From Thalassia testudinum (Eukaryota > Streptophyta > Magnoliopsida > Alismatales > Hydrocharitaceae): a stretch of DNA of 64,000 bases. A program made the translations under genes and the position numbers. The stretch is taken from positions 7,528,501 to 7,592,500 of the forward strand of contig JAZHRO010000012.1 of assembly GCA_037157565.1 (NCBI GenBank), read 5' to 3'. The notes under the pieces are model-generated. The model was not told the origin of the DNA. It worked only from the letters and a program-made list of their open reading frames with translations, and made no database searches. Below, piece after piece: positions 10,014 through 20,236 of the stretch (position 1 is its first letter; the number at the start of each line of letters is the position of its first letter).

Positions 10014-12505
10014 TGTTGAAATGACCCTTTTCTGGGGTCGTTTGGCATTTTTAGAATCCGTAGGGGTTTTTCCTGCAGTTTTAAACCCTTTATCTTTTGT
10101 TTTGAGGGTTTGTGAGGGGGAGAGGGAAATTGCAGGGACGTCCCTACAATTTCCCTACCACCTCTCCTCACCATACACACCCTATTCCCTCCCCCTCACT
10201 CCACACGCCTCACTTCTCGCCCCCCTACGGCGACCACCATCCCCTCCTCCATGTCGTCCCCTTCACCTCCACTCTCCATATATGCCCCCTCCTTCTGCTC
10301 CCACACCACCAGTCGACAGGAAGCAAGAGAGGAAGAGCGAGGAAAGCAGGAGAACTTGAGGGGAGAGCGAAGGCCTGAGAGCGGAGGAGTCGAGGTGGTG
10401 CTGTTGCTGTTGCAGGCTTCCGCGGTAGAAGGGATTAAGAAACGGTTCTGTGGAATCATTTTTCCGTAGAATCAGACGTTCAGAGTGCCTTCCAAACATC
10501 TGGTAGGACGTCCGAAGGTAACCACAGACGTCTGGTAGTGTATTTTTCTTCAATTATCTTTCTACCAAATTTTTGACCTTGCATGCGCGTGTCAGAGGTT
10601 GGGAAGCGCGTTGGTGCGAGGATAGAGGCACTTTTAGACGTCCGGACGTGTTTCCAGACGTCTGAAGACACTCCCAGACATCTGGACTGAGTCTCAGACG
10701 TCCGAGAAAGGCGCCCCGAGTAAGGCCAGTCCCTGAGTACGTTTAAGACATTTGGGACTCTTCCCAGACGTCTGATTTTGGTCAGGGTTGGTGTTTTTGG
10801 GGTCGTTCAAGACCCAAACGGTGTCGATTTTCCGCAAACGAAACGTCTCTGGTTTCCGTGCGAGTTTCTCTATGTAATGGTACTTTGTTCGTGTCATTTT
10901 GAACACTTTTGACCTATCTATCCTTGTCACAGGTTGCCAGTCTGTCGAGTATACGGGGCCTGCGGAGACATCGGGAGCTACTGTACGAGCCCCCATTCCA
11001 CCTGGTTTCTCTGGTAAAGTGGTTTTTACCTTAATCTTGAAATTAATAAAGTGCATGCATAAAAATTAGTTAAACCTAGGATGTGAACTGAACCCTAGGA
11101 AGAAGTAAATGCATTTTTTAGAATACATCTAATCAATTAAACCCTAGGTTGTGACATGAACACTAGGGCTCGAGAAGATGCATGTGTAGAGAGATGAATG
11201 ATTGAATAAACCATAAGCTGCCTATGCTACCTGAAATGAATTACGTTATGAATAGAAAATGAACTCGTACTATGGCAACTGAGATGCCTATTCTATATGT
11301 AACAAATCAGATACGGAATAAGAAAAGTTTATGTACGAATCCTACGGGGAATGTAGAACGAACAAGAATACTGTAATATGAAGAACTGGATGGTTCTAAA
11401 ACATGTCGCCATGGGCAGCTGTTCGGACTTGGTTTAGGGAGGTGAGCTGGCCTTTGTGTATATAGTACCGAAGAGAGCAACCATCCCTTTTAAAGTAGAA
11501 GGGAGCTTCCCGCCCCTTGGGTGGAGACCCAGGGTGAGCCCCTCTACGTCAGCTCCTGTTGGCCCTCGTGTACGTAGTACCGAGGAGAGATACTTAGTGT
11601 AGGGGGTGCTAGCCACCCCAGAGGGCCCGGGGTTAAGACTGGCCACCTTACACTGACTCTAGTTAGGCCCACTGGGTAAACCGGGATAATTGGACGAGGG
11701 TACGCGGACTGTGAGGGGCAAGATCCCTGTTCTGAGAGGGCAAGGCCCTGTGCTATACGTTTGGGTGTACCCGCTAGTGGAAAACAACTGACCGCATGCC
11801 AGTACGGGGTAACTACCCGTGCACTTATCACATGTGTCGTAGTCACCGCTACGTCGTGACCGTGACCTCAGGGTAGTAGACCGGGTGTAGGACTACCACG
11901 GGGGATTCTCTCCGCCAGGATAGTGCCACATGTACATCCTGCATCGTGGGAAAACTATAGGCAAGATCGTTCCCTTAGGGAACACGAAGATTGAGAAATG
12001 TCATGGAACCCGATTAGAATACTCAGATCAGCAACACGTAATAAGATAACTGGAACCGGAGGATAATATTTTAAGATGCTTGTTAAGTTACATAACATGT
12101 TTTGACCACCACTCTACTCAGCGTTAACTGACTCTAGATGTTATAACCTTGTACAGGTCAGGGATTCGAGCAGCCAGAGCCACCAGCTGCTGAGGGCGCT
12201 GGACCTAATCAAACCCAGTTATAGTTTTCCTTCTTCTAGTGTTGTAGTGAGTTCCTGTAGTTCATGTTATTTTAGTTATATTTCAATCATACTGTACTAG
12301 TTATGTTGTGATGGCCTGTTATATTATGGTGATTGCCGTTCTCTTACTTTACTGTCAGTTTTTATTTTTACTACTTAGTTATATTACTTGTGTGGTTGTG
12401 GAATGAATATGTATTTGGTTATTTCTCGTTGGACGACTAGGTCCTGGGGTTCGTCGAGGCGACCCGTTCTTGGGTTATGTAGGGAGCTGGGAATTGGCCG
12501 TGACA
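10014..12505 (+). repeat. Tekay-like LTR, complete copy (2492 bp)
   Basis: Starts TGTTGAAATGACCC after a degraded polypurine region (GTTTCGGAGATGAAACTTCC) and ends CCGTGACA at 12505. A second copy starts with the same context at 12870 and ends ATGACA at 24841. Near the start AATGACCC can pair with GGGTCGTT (hairpin). A weak TATA-like CATATATG lies near 10276. A paired-palindrome array occupies 10473-10774. The remainder is non-coding; short open stretches on both strands have no recognisable product. Confidence 0.85.
10473..10774 (+). promoter_or_regulatory. Array of 20-bp-phased CAGACGTCTG palindromes (Tekay-like LTR)
   Basis: Ten near-palindromic 10-mers start at 10473, 10493, 10505, 10525, 10635, 10655, 10675, 10695, 10745 and 10765. 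Steps are 20-12-20, then 20-20-20, then 20. Spacers between partners are 10 bp and differ in sequence. The core GACGTC is the C-box type ACGT motif bound by plant bZIP proteins; regulatory function is inferred. The array lies downstream of the TATA-like site. Confidence 0.65.
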
Positions 12506-12869
12506 CGACGTGTTCCACGTGTCCAGTCTCAGGAAGTACATTGCCGATCCCAGTCATGTTTTGAGCTACGAGAGCATCGAGGTGGGAGATGACTTGACCT
12601 ATCCCGAGTGGCCTATACAGATACTAGACCAAGCCGTCCGGAGATTGAGACAGAACGAGGTACCCCTTGTGAAGGTCTTGTGGAGAAGCCAGCGGTATGA
12701 GGCCACTTGGGAGCCTAAGGCGGCGATGTGAGCACAGTACCCCGAGCTTTTTGACGGTACGTCGTTTTGACCTACTTCGATTCTCTTTAGGTTTGTTATG
12801 CACATTTATTTTATTTCCTTACCCTTGTCAGCTCAAGTTTCGGGGACTAAACTTTCTTTAAGTTTATTA
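12506..12869 (+). pseudogene. Tekay-like chromodomain remnant between two LTRs
   Basis: Second copy of the extreme 3' end of pol, matching 9646-10013. It reads DVFHVSSLRKYIADP, then the chromodomain core EVPLVKVLWRSQRYEATWEP, ending at TGA 12729. Here the chromodomain has no internal stop, unlike the first copy. It is joined directly to the end of an LTR (GTGACA/CGACGTG) with no primer-binding site, so everything from primer site to integrase core is deleted from this unit. Confidence 0.8.
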
Positions 12870-15800
12870 TGTTGAAATGATCTTTTCTTTGAGTCGTTTG
12901 GCATTTTCGAAATTCGTAGGGGCTTTCCTTCAATTTTAAACCCCTTATCTTTTGTTTTGAGGGTTTGTGAGGGGGAGAGGAAAATTGCAGGGGCATCCCT
13001 GCAATTTCCCCACCACCTCTCCTCACCATATGCACCCTATTCCCTCCCCCTCACTCCACATGCCTCACCTCTCCCCCCTGATGAGAAGCTCATCATGGTC
13101 TCTAATTACCCCTAATTAACTAGTCTTCCTAGTTAATTAGCTAGGAATATGTAAATATATGGGTTAATTATTAAATAAGGGATAAAATAGTAAATGACCT
13201 TAAAATAAGTTAAAAATATTATATTATTATCCAATTAATATTATTAATAATTTAATTAATAAGTGGACTCGAAATATCATCAGTAATTTATCAAATTAAT
13301 GTGTTAACTAACTTAAGTATAATTTATACCTAAGTATGTAATAACTTCAGTAACCTTACTTAATTAAATAAATTAAGCTAAAAAGATCAAAAATGTAAAT
13401 TCAAGGTTTAAATATAATAATTGTCTTATTTATAATCATATATAAAAAGTTGAAAAAGATTTAAATTAAAATAAACCTTGAAAACCTTAGTTTACATTTT
13501 AGTCCTTATGTTTTATTTCAATCGAGTCCTTATTCTTCACTTAGGTCCTCAATTTTCATTACAGGTAAGTCCCTGAAAACTTCTTCTTCTTCTTTCCTTC
13601 TTCAGCCTCTTTGACGGCTAACGACAGGAGGTACATACACCCACTGATCACCGCGTATCCGATGTCCTTTTCTAAACTCCTGGAGCTTGTGCTCACCATC
13701 CTCTTTTCATCCATTGGTCTGGATGAAGCTACAATTCCATTTTAGGTTTGAAGTTAACCTCACCAGCGTCGAAGAAGGCACAGGTGGTTACTTCACTCCT
13801 AGACCTTTCTCCATCCAGATACATCCTCCTCCTCAGTCGCCGCAACCTACAAATACCCCTCCACACCCTCGATTTCAGCAGTTAGCTCCATTCCCTCTTC
13901 TTCCAGTAAGCTAACAGATAGGCTATTCCCTCCAAAATCCGGCGACCTTCTCCCGCTTCCTCCGTCTTCCTCCTCGCTCTGGATCTCCGCCGACGTCCAC
14001 TGAGTCTTTTGACGCAGCGCTAACGCTAGATTTCCTCTGCTTCACTTCGCCTACACCTGCCAGACTTCTTTCCTCGCCCCTTTGATTTTCACCTTCGTTA
14101 AGGACCTTCGACAGAGATCTTTTGCCCCCTTCATCCAGGTAATAGTAGGTTAGGTAAGTAGTTTAAGTAGAGTAGTTAGTTAGGTAGATTAGACAGACTT
14201 AATGTTAGATTTTCAGTCATCTTCCTCAGCTCCGACGAGCTCGTTGAGCTTGACTAGAGCATTCTTTTATCTTTTTAAAACATCAATCACCTTCCTTAAT
14301 CTCCCATGATCATTTCTAACATCTTAATTCTCTGATTTGATCACCTATTTGCCTAATCCACCTTCACCTTCACCGGTTGCTTCTACTGTCTATGGCGGAG
14401 GTCACTAAGGGTAATCCACCTCCACTGGGGCCCTCCACCACTTAACCGTCACTTAAGGGCCCCTATCTTCACTTTAATTTGAATAATAATCATTTATTTA
14501 GCAAATATCTAAATTTCATATACTCTCCTGAGCTTGCTATCAATGGCAACTCAGGAGGAGTTCCTATAGCTAATTAACCATCTCTATTTCATAGCCACTT
14601 CCTTCTGACTTGTTTTCTCCACTCAATTGAGTGAGAAAACATGTCCTGAGCTCAATTGAACTCAGAATCTGATCAATGTCAATTCATTGCATATCTTCCA
14701 GTTTAATTGTTAATTGAAGAAATTAATGTGTTCCTAAGATTTCTTGTGACCTCAAGAAACTTTTCAGATCATCCATGGCATGTTTTAATGTTATTTGCAC
14801 TTATTTAGCCATTTTCTGGACTCATGGGAGCTCCGACGAGCTCCGATGAGTCAAAAATGTACTCTTCAGCCCATAGAACTTTGCATGAAGCTCCAGATCA
14901 TTTATTTGAGGTTCACTGAGCATTCTGTAACATTTTGTTTGAAGTTTTAAGACCTAGAGCTCCATCTAGACCTCTATCTTCTCCAACTCTGGCAGAGTTG
15001 GAGATGACTATTGGTTAGGGTTAAGCCTAATTTTAAAGGTTTAGAAGCATCAAAAGGATGCCCTGAGATCAATTCAATAGATCAATCACTTAGATAGGCC
15101 TTAGTTTGTTCCGTCGAACAAACTCACTTAGGATCTTAGGTGATAGGCCTAAAACCCTAGAAATCCTAGTTGAAACTTCCTTCTGAGAATCTGAATCTAT
15201 TTCTGAGGTGAAATAGAAGTGAATTAAGGCATTAATTTCATCTGAGATAACCTAATGAAGAAAGTTAGATTTCAAGGAGTAATGGTCAAACTCAGATCAA
15301 AATTGATGATTCAGTCATCAATTAGGGGAATTGATGGGTGGAAATGATTTCTAGAATGATTTTAAATGATTTAAATTTGACTTAGATGAGTTTAGGTTAG
15401 GATTTCACATGAGTTCGAATGCCGTTCAGTTTGGGTTGTTTTTGAACCCAAACTGACGATAGTGTGTTTTTGGTGAATTTCAAATGAAAAATTTATACAG
15501 ATAGATCCTTAACAACCTTTAGAGGTTGTTTGAGTTGAAGAAGTAGATCTTTAGTTGTCTATTGGACTAAATAGATTGAGAAATGGAGCTCTGAAGCTCC
15601 TTAGCGAAGATTTTGAGCTGCTTTGCCTTCCTGAAGCTCTTAAGAGTATTTTCACTTCTTTAGTAGGTGCAGAAACACCTACTAAACTGATTCAGCACTT
15701 GGTCTGAGGTCAAAGGGTCACTCTGCAGGACCTTAGAGCTGAAGTACTGCTCTGCAGGCCAGAATGGCCGTGGTGATACAGACTTTTCGCCCTTCAAATC

Positions 15801-15950
15801 GAAGAGCAAGATCTTCCCTCAGTATCAAATTGATACTGCAATCTTGTAGAGTCTCCTTAGAGCTTTCTAGCGAGCCTTTATTTACTCGATTTGGAGCTCT
15901 GATGTGGCCAGAGCCTTCAATTGATTCTTGGCCTGGAAGGGGAAAAGATA

Positions 15951-15962
15951 GTCCCACATCGG
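15951..15962 (+). promoter_or_regulatory. USE-like motif GTCCCACATCGG in the solo LTR
   Basis: GATAGTCCCACATCGG matches the upstream sequence element (RTCCCACATCG) of plant snRNA promoters, with an A/T-rich stretch GGATAAAAGTAAAATG about 25 bp further on. Similar GTCCCACATCGG motifs are also common in plant LTRs, so this is more likely an LTR promoter part than an snRNA gene. No snRNA sequence follows. Confidence 0.45.
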
Positions 15963-16304
15963 CAAAGGAGAAGTGCCCACCTTAGGATAAAAGTAAAATG
16001 TGTATGGGGTTGTTCGGTCGTCAGTGCTGGGCGCACAAATGAGCATTATGTGTGTGTGGGCATGCGAGCGTGGGCCCGTGAGGGCGTGTTGCATGTGGGC
16101 CTGGGAGGCCGTGGGCCGAAGTGGCTGGAGACTATGTTGAACAGGAAATAAACCAAACCGAATAAAAACTAGGCTCAGACCTAGTAGGGTCTGGTCCCAC
16201 CCTGAGAGGGGTGCTGTGTATCCCCGACCGGTCCGACCCGCCAACCATAGAATCAAATTTTTGGTTCAGATGGGTTCAAATCGGTTTGGTTCAGCTCTGT
16301 TGCA

Positions 16305-16515
16305 AAGGAAAAGGAGAAGAAGAGGAGAGCTTGTTGGGTTGAATAGAATAAAAAAAAGAGAAGCAAAGGAAGGGTAAACAGGCAAAAGAAATAAAAAGAA
16401 AGATTAAGAAGAGATGTATAAGAAGAAGAGCTCCAGACAGAAAGATTAAGAGAAAGGTAAAAAGAGAAAAGAGAGAGAGAGAGAGAAACGTAGAAGAAGA
16501 AGAGAAGAAGGATTG
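16305..16515 (+). repeat. Purine-rich (A/G) tract in the solo LTR
   Basis: About 200 bp made almost only of A and G, including (GA)n at 16470-16488. Comparable tracts of about 400 bp lie at 35573-35970 and 45890-46272 in the LTRs of the 33489-46580 element, at a similar distance from the LTR end. Confidence 0.7.
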
Positions 16516-17226
16516 AGGCTGAAGATTATGAAGAAAGAATGGAATTTCTTTTTGTAATTCTTACTTAAATACTAATTTCTTTTGAGCTTAAATGATGTAA
16601 TAAGGTATATATTCATTGGAATTTCTTTTTCTTGCCTTAATCTTTTGTAAATAAGAAGAAATTAAAGAAATAAACATGTTTACTTGTTTGTAGTAGAAAA
16701 TCATATGTGTAAATATGTTTTCCATATGAAATTTTGCATGTTTTTCAATTGGAAATCCTTAAGCAAGATTCATATTTTTAGCGTAAATTTAATTATAATT
16801 CTCATAAGTAGCTTAGAATTTAGTGGTGAATTCAACTAAGTTATGCCTCCCAGTGAACGACCTGGACTCAACTAGTTAAAAAGAACTAAAATCTAAAATG
16901 TTAGGTTAACTTGACCCTATACTACTCAATTGACATAAATTCAAGTTGACCTAAGTTACTTTCTTTTGCACATAACTAAGCATAATTAACTTAATTAACT
17001 GTGTTGAGAAAGTTAACGACCACCCCCCTACGGCTACCACCATCCCCTCCTCCATGCCGTCCCCCTCACCTCCACTCTCCATATATACCCTCCTCCTCCT
17101 TCTGTTCCCACACTGGCAGTCGAGAGGAAGCGAGAGAAGGGGGAGCCGAGGTGGTGGTGCTGCTGTAGACTTCCGCGGCGAGAAAGGATTCAGAAACAGT
17201 TATGCGGAATCATTTTTCCACATAAT

Positions 17227-17530
17227 CAGATGTTTGAAGTTACCTCCAGACGTCTGGTAGGATGTCAGAAGGTAACCTCAGACGTATGGTAGAGTAGTTT
17301 TCTTCAATTATTTTCCTGCCAAAGTCCTGATTGAGTACGCACATGTGTCAGAGGTTGGGAGGCACATCGGTGCGAGGATCGAGGTGATTTCAGACGTCCG
17401 GGATCATCTCCAGACATCTGAAGGCACCCTCAGACGTTTGCACTGAGTGCCAGACGTCCGAGGAAGGTGTCCCGAGCAAGGTATGCCTGTGAGTTCGTTT
17501 AAGACGTCTGGAACCTTTCCTAGACATTTG
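17227..17530 (+). promoter_or_regulatory. 20-bp-phased palindrome array (second Tekay-like LTR)
   Basis: Sites start at 17227, 17247, 17259, 17279, 17391, 17411, 17431, 17451, 17501 and 17521, reproducing the step pattern of the first LTR (20-12-20, 20-20-20, 20). Several sites have decayed by CpG transitions (CAGACATCTG, CAGACGTTTG), but the spacing is unchanged. Confidence 0.65.
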
Positions 17531-18846
17531 ATTTCAGTCAGGATTGGTATTTTTGGGTCCATTCCGGGTCCAAATGATGTTGGCTTTTTGCAAACGAAAT
17601 GTCTTTGGTTTCCGTGTGAGTTTCTCTATGTAGTGGTACTTTGTCTATGTCATTTTGAATACTTTTGACCTACCAACCCATGTCATAGGTCTCCAGTCCG
17701 TCGAGTATACGGGACCTGCGGAGACGTCGAGAGCTATTATATGAGCCCCCATTCCACCCGGTTACCCTGGTAGAGTGGTTCTTACCCTAATTTTGAAATT
17801 AATAAAGTGCAAGCATAAAATTAGTTGAAGACGTAAATGCATGCTTTAGAATACATTTATTCGATTGAACCCTAGGTTGTGACATGAATACTAAGGCTAG
17901 AGAAAATGCATGTATAGAGAAATGAATGATTGAATAAATCATAAGCTGCCCGTACTACCTGAAAGGAACCACGTTATAAATAGAAAACAAACTCGTACTG
18001 TGATAAATATGGAAATTGAGCTGCCTGTTTGGTATGTAACAAACCGAGATGAAATAAGAATAGTTTATGTACGAACCCTATGGGGAATGTAGAACGAGAC
18101 AAGAATACTGTAGTACAAAGAACCGGATGGTTCCAGAACATGTCGCCACTGGCAACTGTTCGGACTGGGTTTAGGGAGTGAGCTGGCCTTCGTGTACGTA
18201 GTGTAGAATCCCTACCAGGAGGGGGTGACGTAATAAAATGCGGAATAGAATATAAACAATCTCAAAAAATTCAATCACACAAGGTACACAATTATTTTTA
18301 GGTGGAAACCCAAACTGGGTGAAAACCACCACCTAACCCTCTCGAGTTAGGATTTTCCGATCAACAAAGTTGATCAAATCCACTAAACGAATCACTTAAA
18401 AGAGGGTGATTCAACCTCAATTACAACCACGCTACAAATGCGAGGGTAGCGTTCCTCAACCCCTTCTCTTCACGAGAAGGATTTTGTCTCACGAAGGAGA
18501 CGGGAATTCGCAAAGCGAATACCCAACCAAATAACAAAGTAAAATAACAAATATAGTCCTATAGAGCCAACAAAGATTTAAACCTAGCTTTTATAGGAAT
18601 TAGGAAACTCCCTTTTGCAAGGAGTGTGTCGAATCGATGACGCGGGTGTGTGAGCCACGCGACGACGCAACGTCGCTCTCGTGAACTACGGCGGGAGAGC
18701 GGGTGCGCAAAGGCTTGATGCTCTCAAGATGTGGAACTTGAGCTTGGAAAGCAAGAGCTTTTCTTGGACACAAAAGAGTGTGAAAGTGTATTATTAGGTG
18801 TATCTTGTGTATCTAGGTGTATGTTTGTGTGCAAGAGGTTCCTCTC

Positions 18847-18854
18847 TATTTATA
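18847..18854 (-). promoter_or_regulatory. LTR TATA box (TATAAATA)
   Basis: Minus-strand CTCTATAAATAGAGAGG; the matching box in the other LTR is at 22673-22680. It lies about 110 bp downstream of the palindrome array in the element's orientation. Confidence 0.65.
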
Positions 18855-18965
18855 GAGGCCTTAGGAAAGCTTTGGAAGGCTTTGGAAAGCTTCCATAGCC
18901 GTTGGGTGAAAAGCCCAAGAGAATTAGGCCGAAATCAGGAACAATGATTGCACTGACAGGGTTGT

Positions 18966-19504
18966 CAGACGTTTGATCCTGGCATTAGACGTCTAGGAAA
19001 CCAGTTTAAGACGTCTGAAAATAAGGTCAGACGTCTGATTTTATGCGGGTTTCTTCCTGACTTGAATCAGATCTAAACAAGGTTCTAGTGCAACTCCATC
19101 AGACGACATACAGGATGTCTGGAACTATGTCTGGACGTCTGGAAACCTACTTTTTCGTGGGAATGGATTTCCAAGAGTTGCAACGACTAGAAAATCTCTG
19201 AGAAGAGATTTTGGGTCAGCCGAGGCAAAACGGTCATCTATCAGACGTCTGGAAAGGCTTAAGGACGTCTGATAAGGTTCTAACAATCATATCTTCAGTG
19301 TTTGCTAAGCCAGCCAACGGTCCACTAATTGGACGTCTGGCAAAGTCATCAGACGTCTTCTAAGACGTCTGGACAGAGGTATGGACGTCTGATTTCATCA
19401 AACAGAGCTAACAAGTCCAGCCTAAATGTTATCAGACATCTGAATAAACAGTTAGACGTCTTAAAACACATTATCAGACGTCTAATTTTGGAATTAGACG
19501 TCTG
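18966..19504 (-). promoter_or_regulatory. Array of paired CAGACGTCTG palindromes in U3 (3' LTR)
   Basis: Sites start (plus coordinates) at 18966/18986, 19008/19028, 19100, 19112/19132, 19242/19262, 19330/19350, 19362/19382, 19433/19453 and 19475/19495. Slashes mark pairs exactly 20 bp apart; pairs join by steps of 12 or 22. Spacers within pairs are 10 bp and unrelated in sequence. The array sits upstream of the TATA box, so an enhancer bound by bZIP-type factors is the simplest reading (inference). Confidence 0.7.
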
Positions 19505-19913
19505 AAAAAGTAGTTTGAACCCTATATTGGTTTTCTAAGTTCTCTATAGAAAACCTAAGTATCCTAGGGTTGTGCAGGTGTTCCTGAGACTACTGTTAGG
19601 GTACTTTGAGGCTCTTTAACATGATGTTCTATGGAACAAAAAGAGCAAGGAAATAAAGACAAGAGTACATGAAAGAAATAAACAGAATTCTATCCTATTC
19701 TTCTTGTCATTCCATCTTCAATCTATCGCTCCTCGCGAATCTTCTCTGTTCTCCATCAAGCTCCTCCAATCCGTTCTGGATGCGAGCTCGAACTCCGTCT
19801 AATCACATCTCCATTTGCAATTTACCTGAAATGTAAGACTCCAAGTGTAAATGTTAAATGACACGTGTTTTGTTATCATCAAAACAAACGATCGCGGTGC
19901 TCTAGCACCAACA

Positions 19914-19927
19914 ATCTCTCCCTTTTT
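19914..19927 (-). other. Polypurine tract of SIRE-like element
   Basis: Minus-strand AAAAAGGGAGAGAT ends directly at the 3' LTR start TGTTGG. This is the expected place and composition for the plus-strand primer. Confidence 0.8.
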
Positions 19928-20236
19928 GATGATGACAAAACCATAAATAAAGCAGAAAAAATCCTCCCCCTTTTTGACATTATCAAAAATGTTTGATTGA
20001 TTTTAAATTTCCTATGACTCTCCTTTAAAACATGCTCTTCTATGAATTTCTTTTAACAAAAGTAATGTCCTCCTTTTTCTAACAACAAGATAGCTGTTTT
20101 TCTTCTCCTCCTTACTAAAGGAATTTTAGCTACCTTACATCTCCCCCTTAAAAATTGACAATTAGCTCATAATTTTTTAACTCCCCCTATCTAAATGCTT
20201 ATGATAAAAGGATAGGGTAAAGAATTTTTACCTCAC

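Larger units (their letters stand above)
13079..17022 (+). mobile_element. 3.9-kb solo LTR of an Athila/Tat-like element
   Basis: Begins TGATGAGAAGCTCATCATGG and ends AACGACCA, inserted into the second Tekay-like LTR and flanked by C-runs (13074-13078 and 17023-17027) consistent with a 5-bp CCCCC target duplication. The uninterrupted equivalent is at about 10215. There is no coding domain. Family assignment rests on the TGATGAG start shared with the LTR at 33489, a long purine-rich tract (16305-16515), and GTGAACGACCTGGACTC near the end, like the GTTCGACCTCAGAC of the Athila-like LTRs. Orientation is taken from these marks. Absence of any internal domain indicates LTR-LTR recombination. The left half (13079-15600) is AT-rich, with no gene I can support. 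Confidence 0.75.
18202..19913 (-). repeat. 3' LTR of SIRE-like element (1712 bp)
   Basis: On the minus strand it runs from TGTTGGTGCTAGAGCACC (19913) to GGGATTCTACA (18202). It is the same length as its partner and collinear without net indels (offset 3826). It contains a palindrome array (18966-19504) and a TATA box (18847-18854). Confidence 0.93.

Noticed and set aside
10112..10378. Pro/His-rich ORFs in the Tekay-like LTR
   Set aside because: Overlapping frames on both strands within the LTR and not conserved in the second LTR copy.
15410..15430. tRNA B-box-like GAGTTCGAATGCC
   Set aside because: No matching A box, acceptor stem or cloverleaf around it.
15951..16020. snRNA gene downstream of the USE-like box
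   Set aside because: No U1-U6 snRNA sequence follows; the motif is common in plant LTR promoters.
18966..19504. CRISPR-like array (short repeats with unique spacers)
   Set aside because: Eukaryotic LTR context, 10-bp repeats and 10-bp spacers, no cas genes; better explained as paired protein-binding palindromes.
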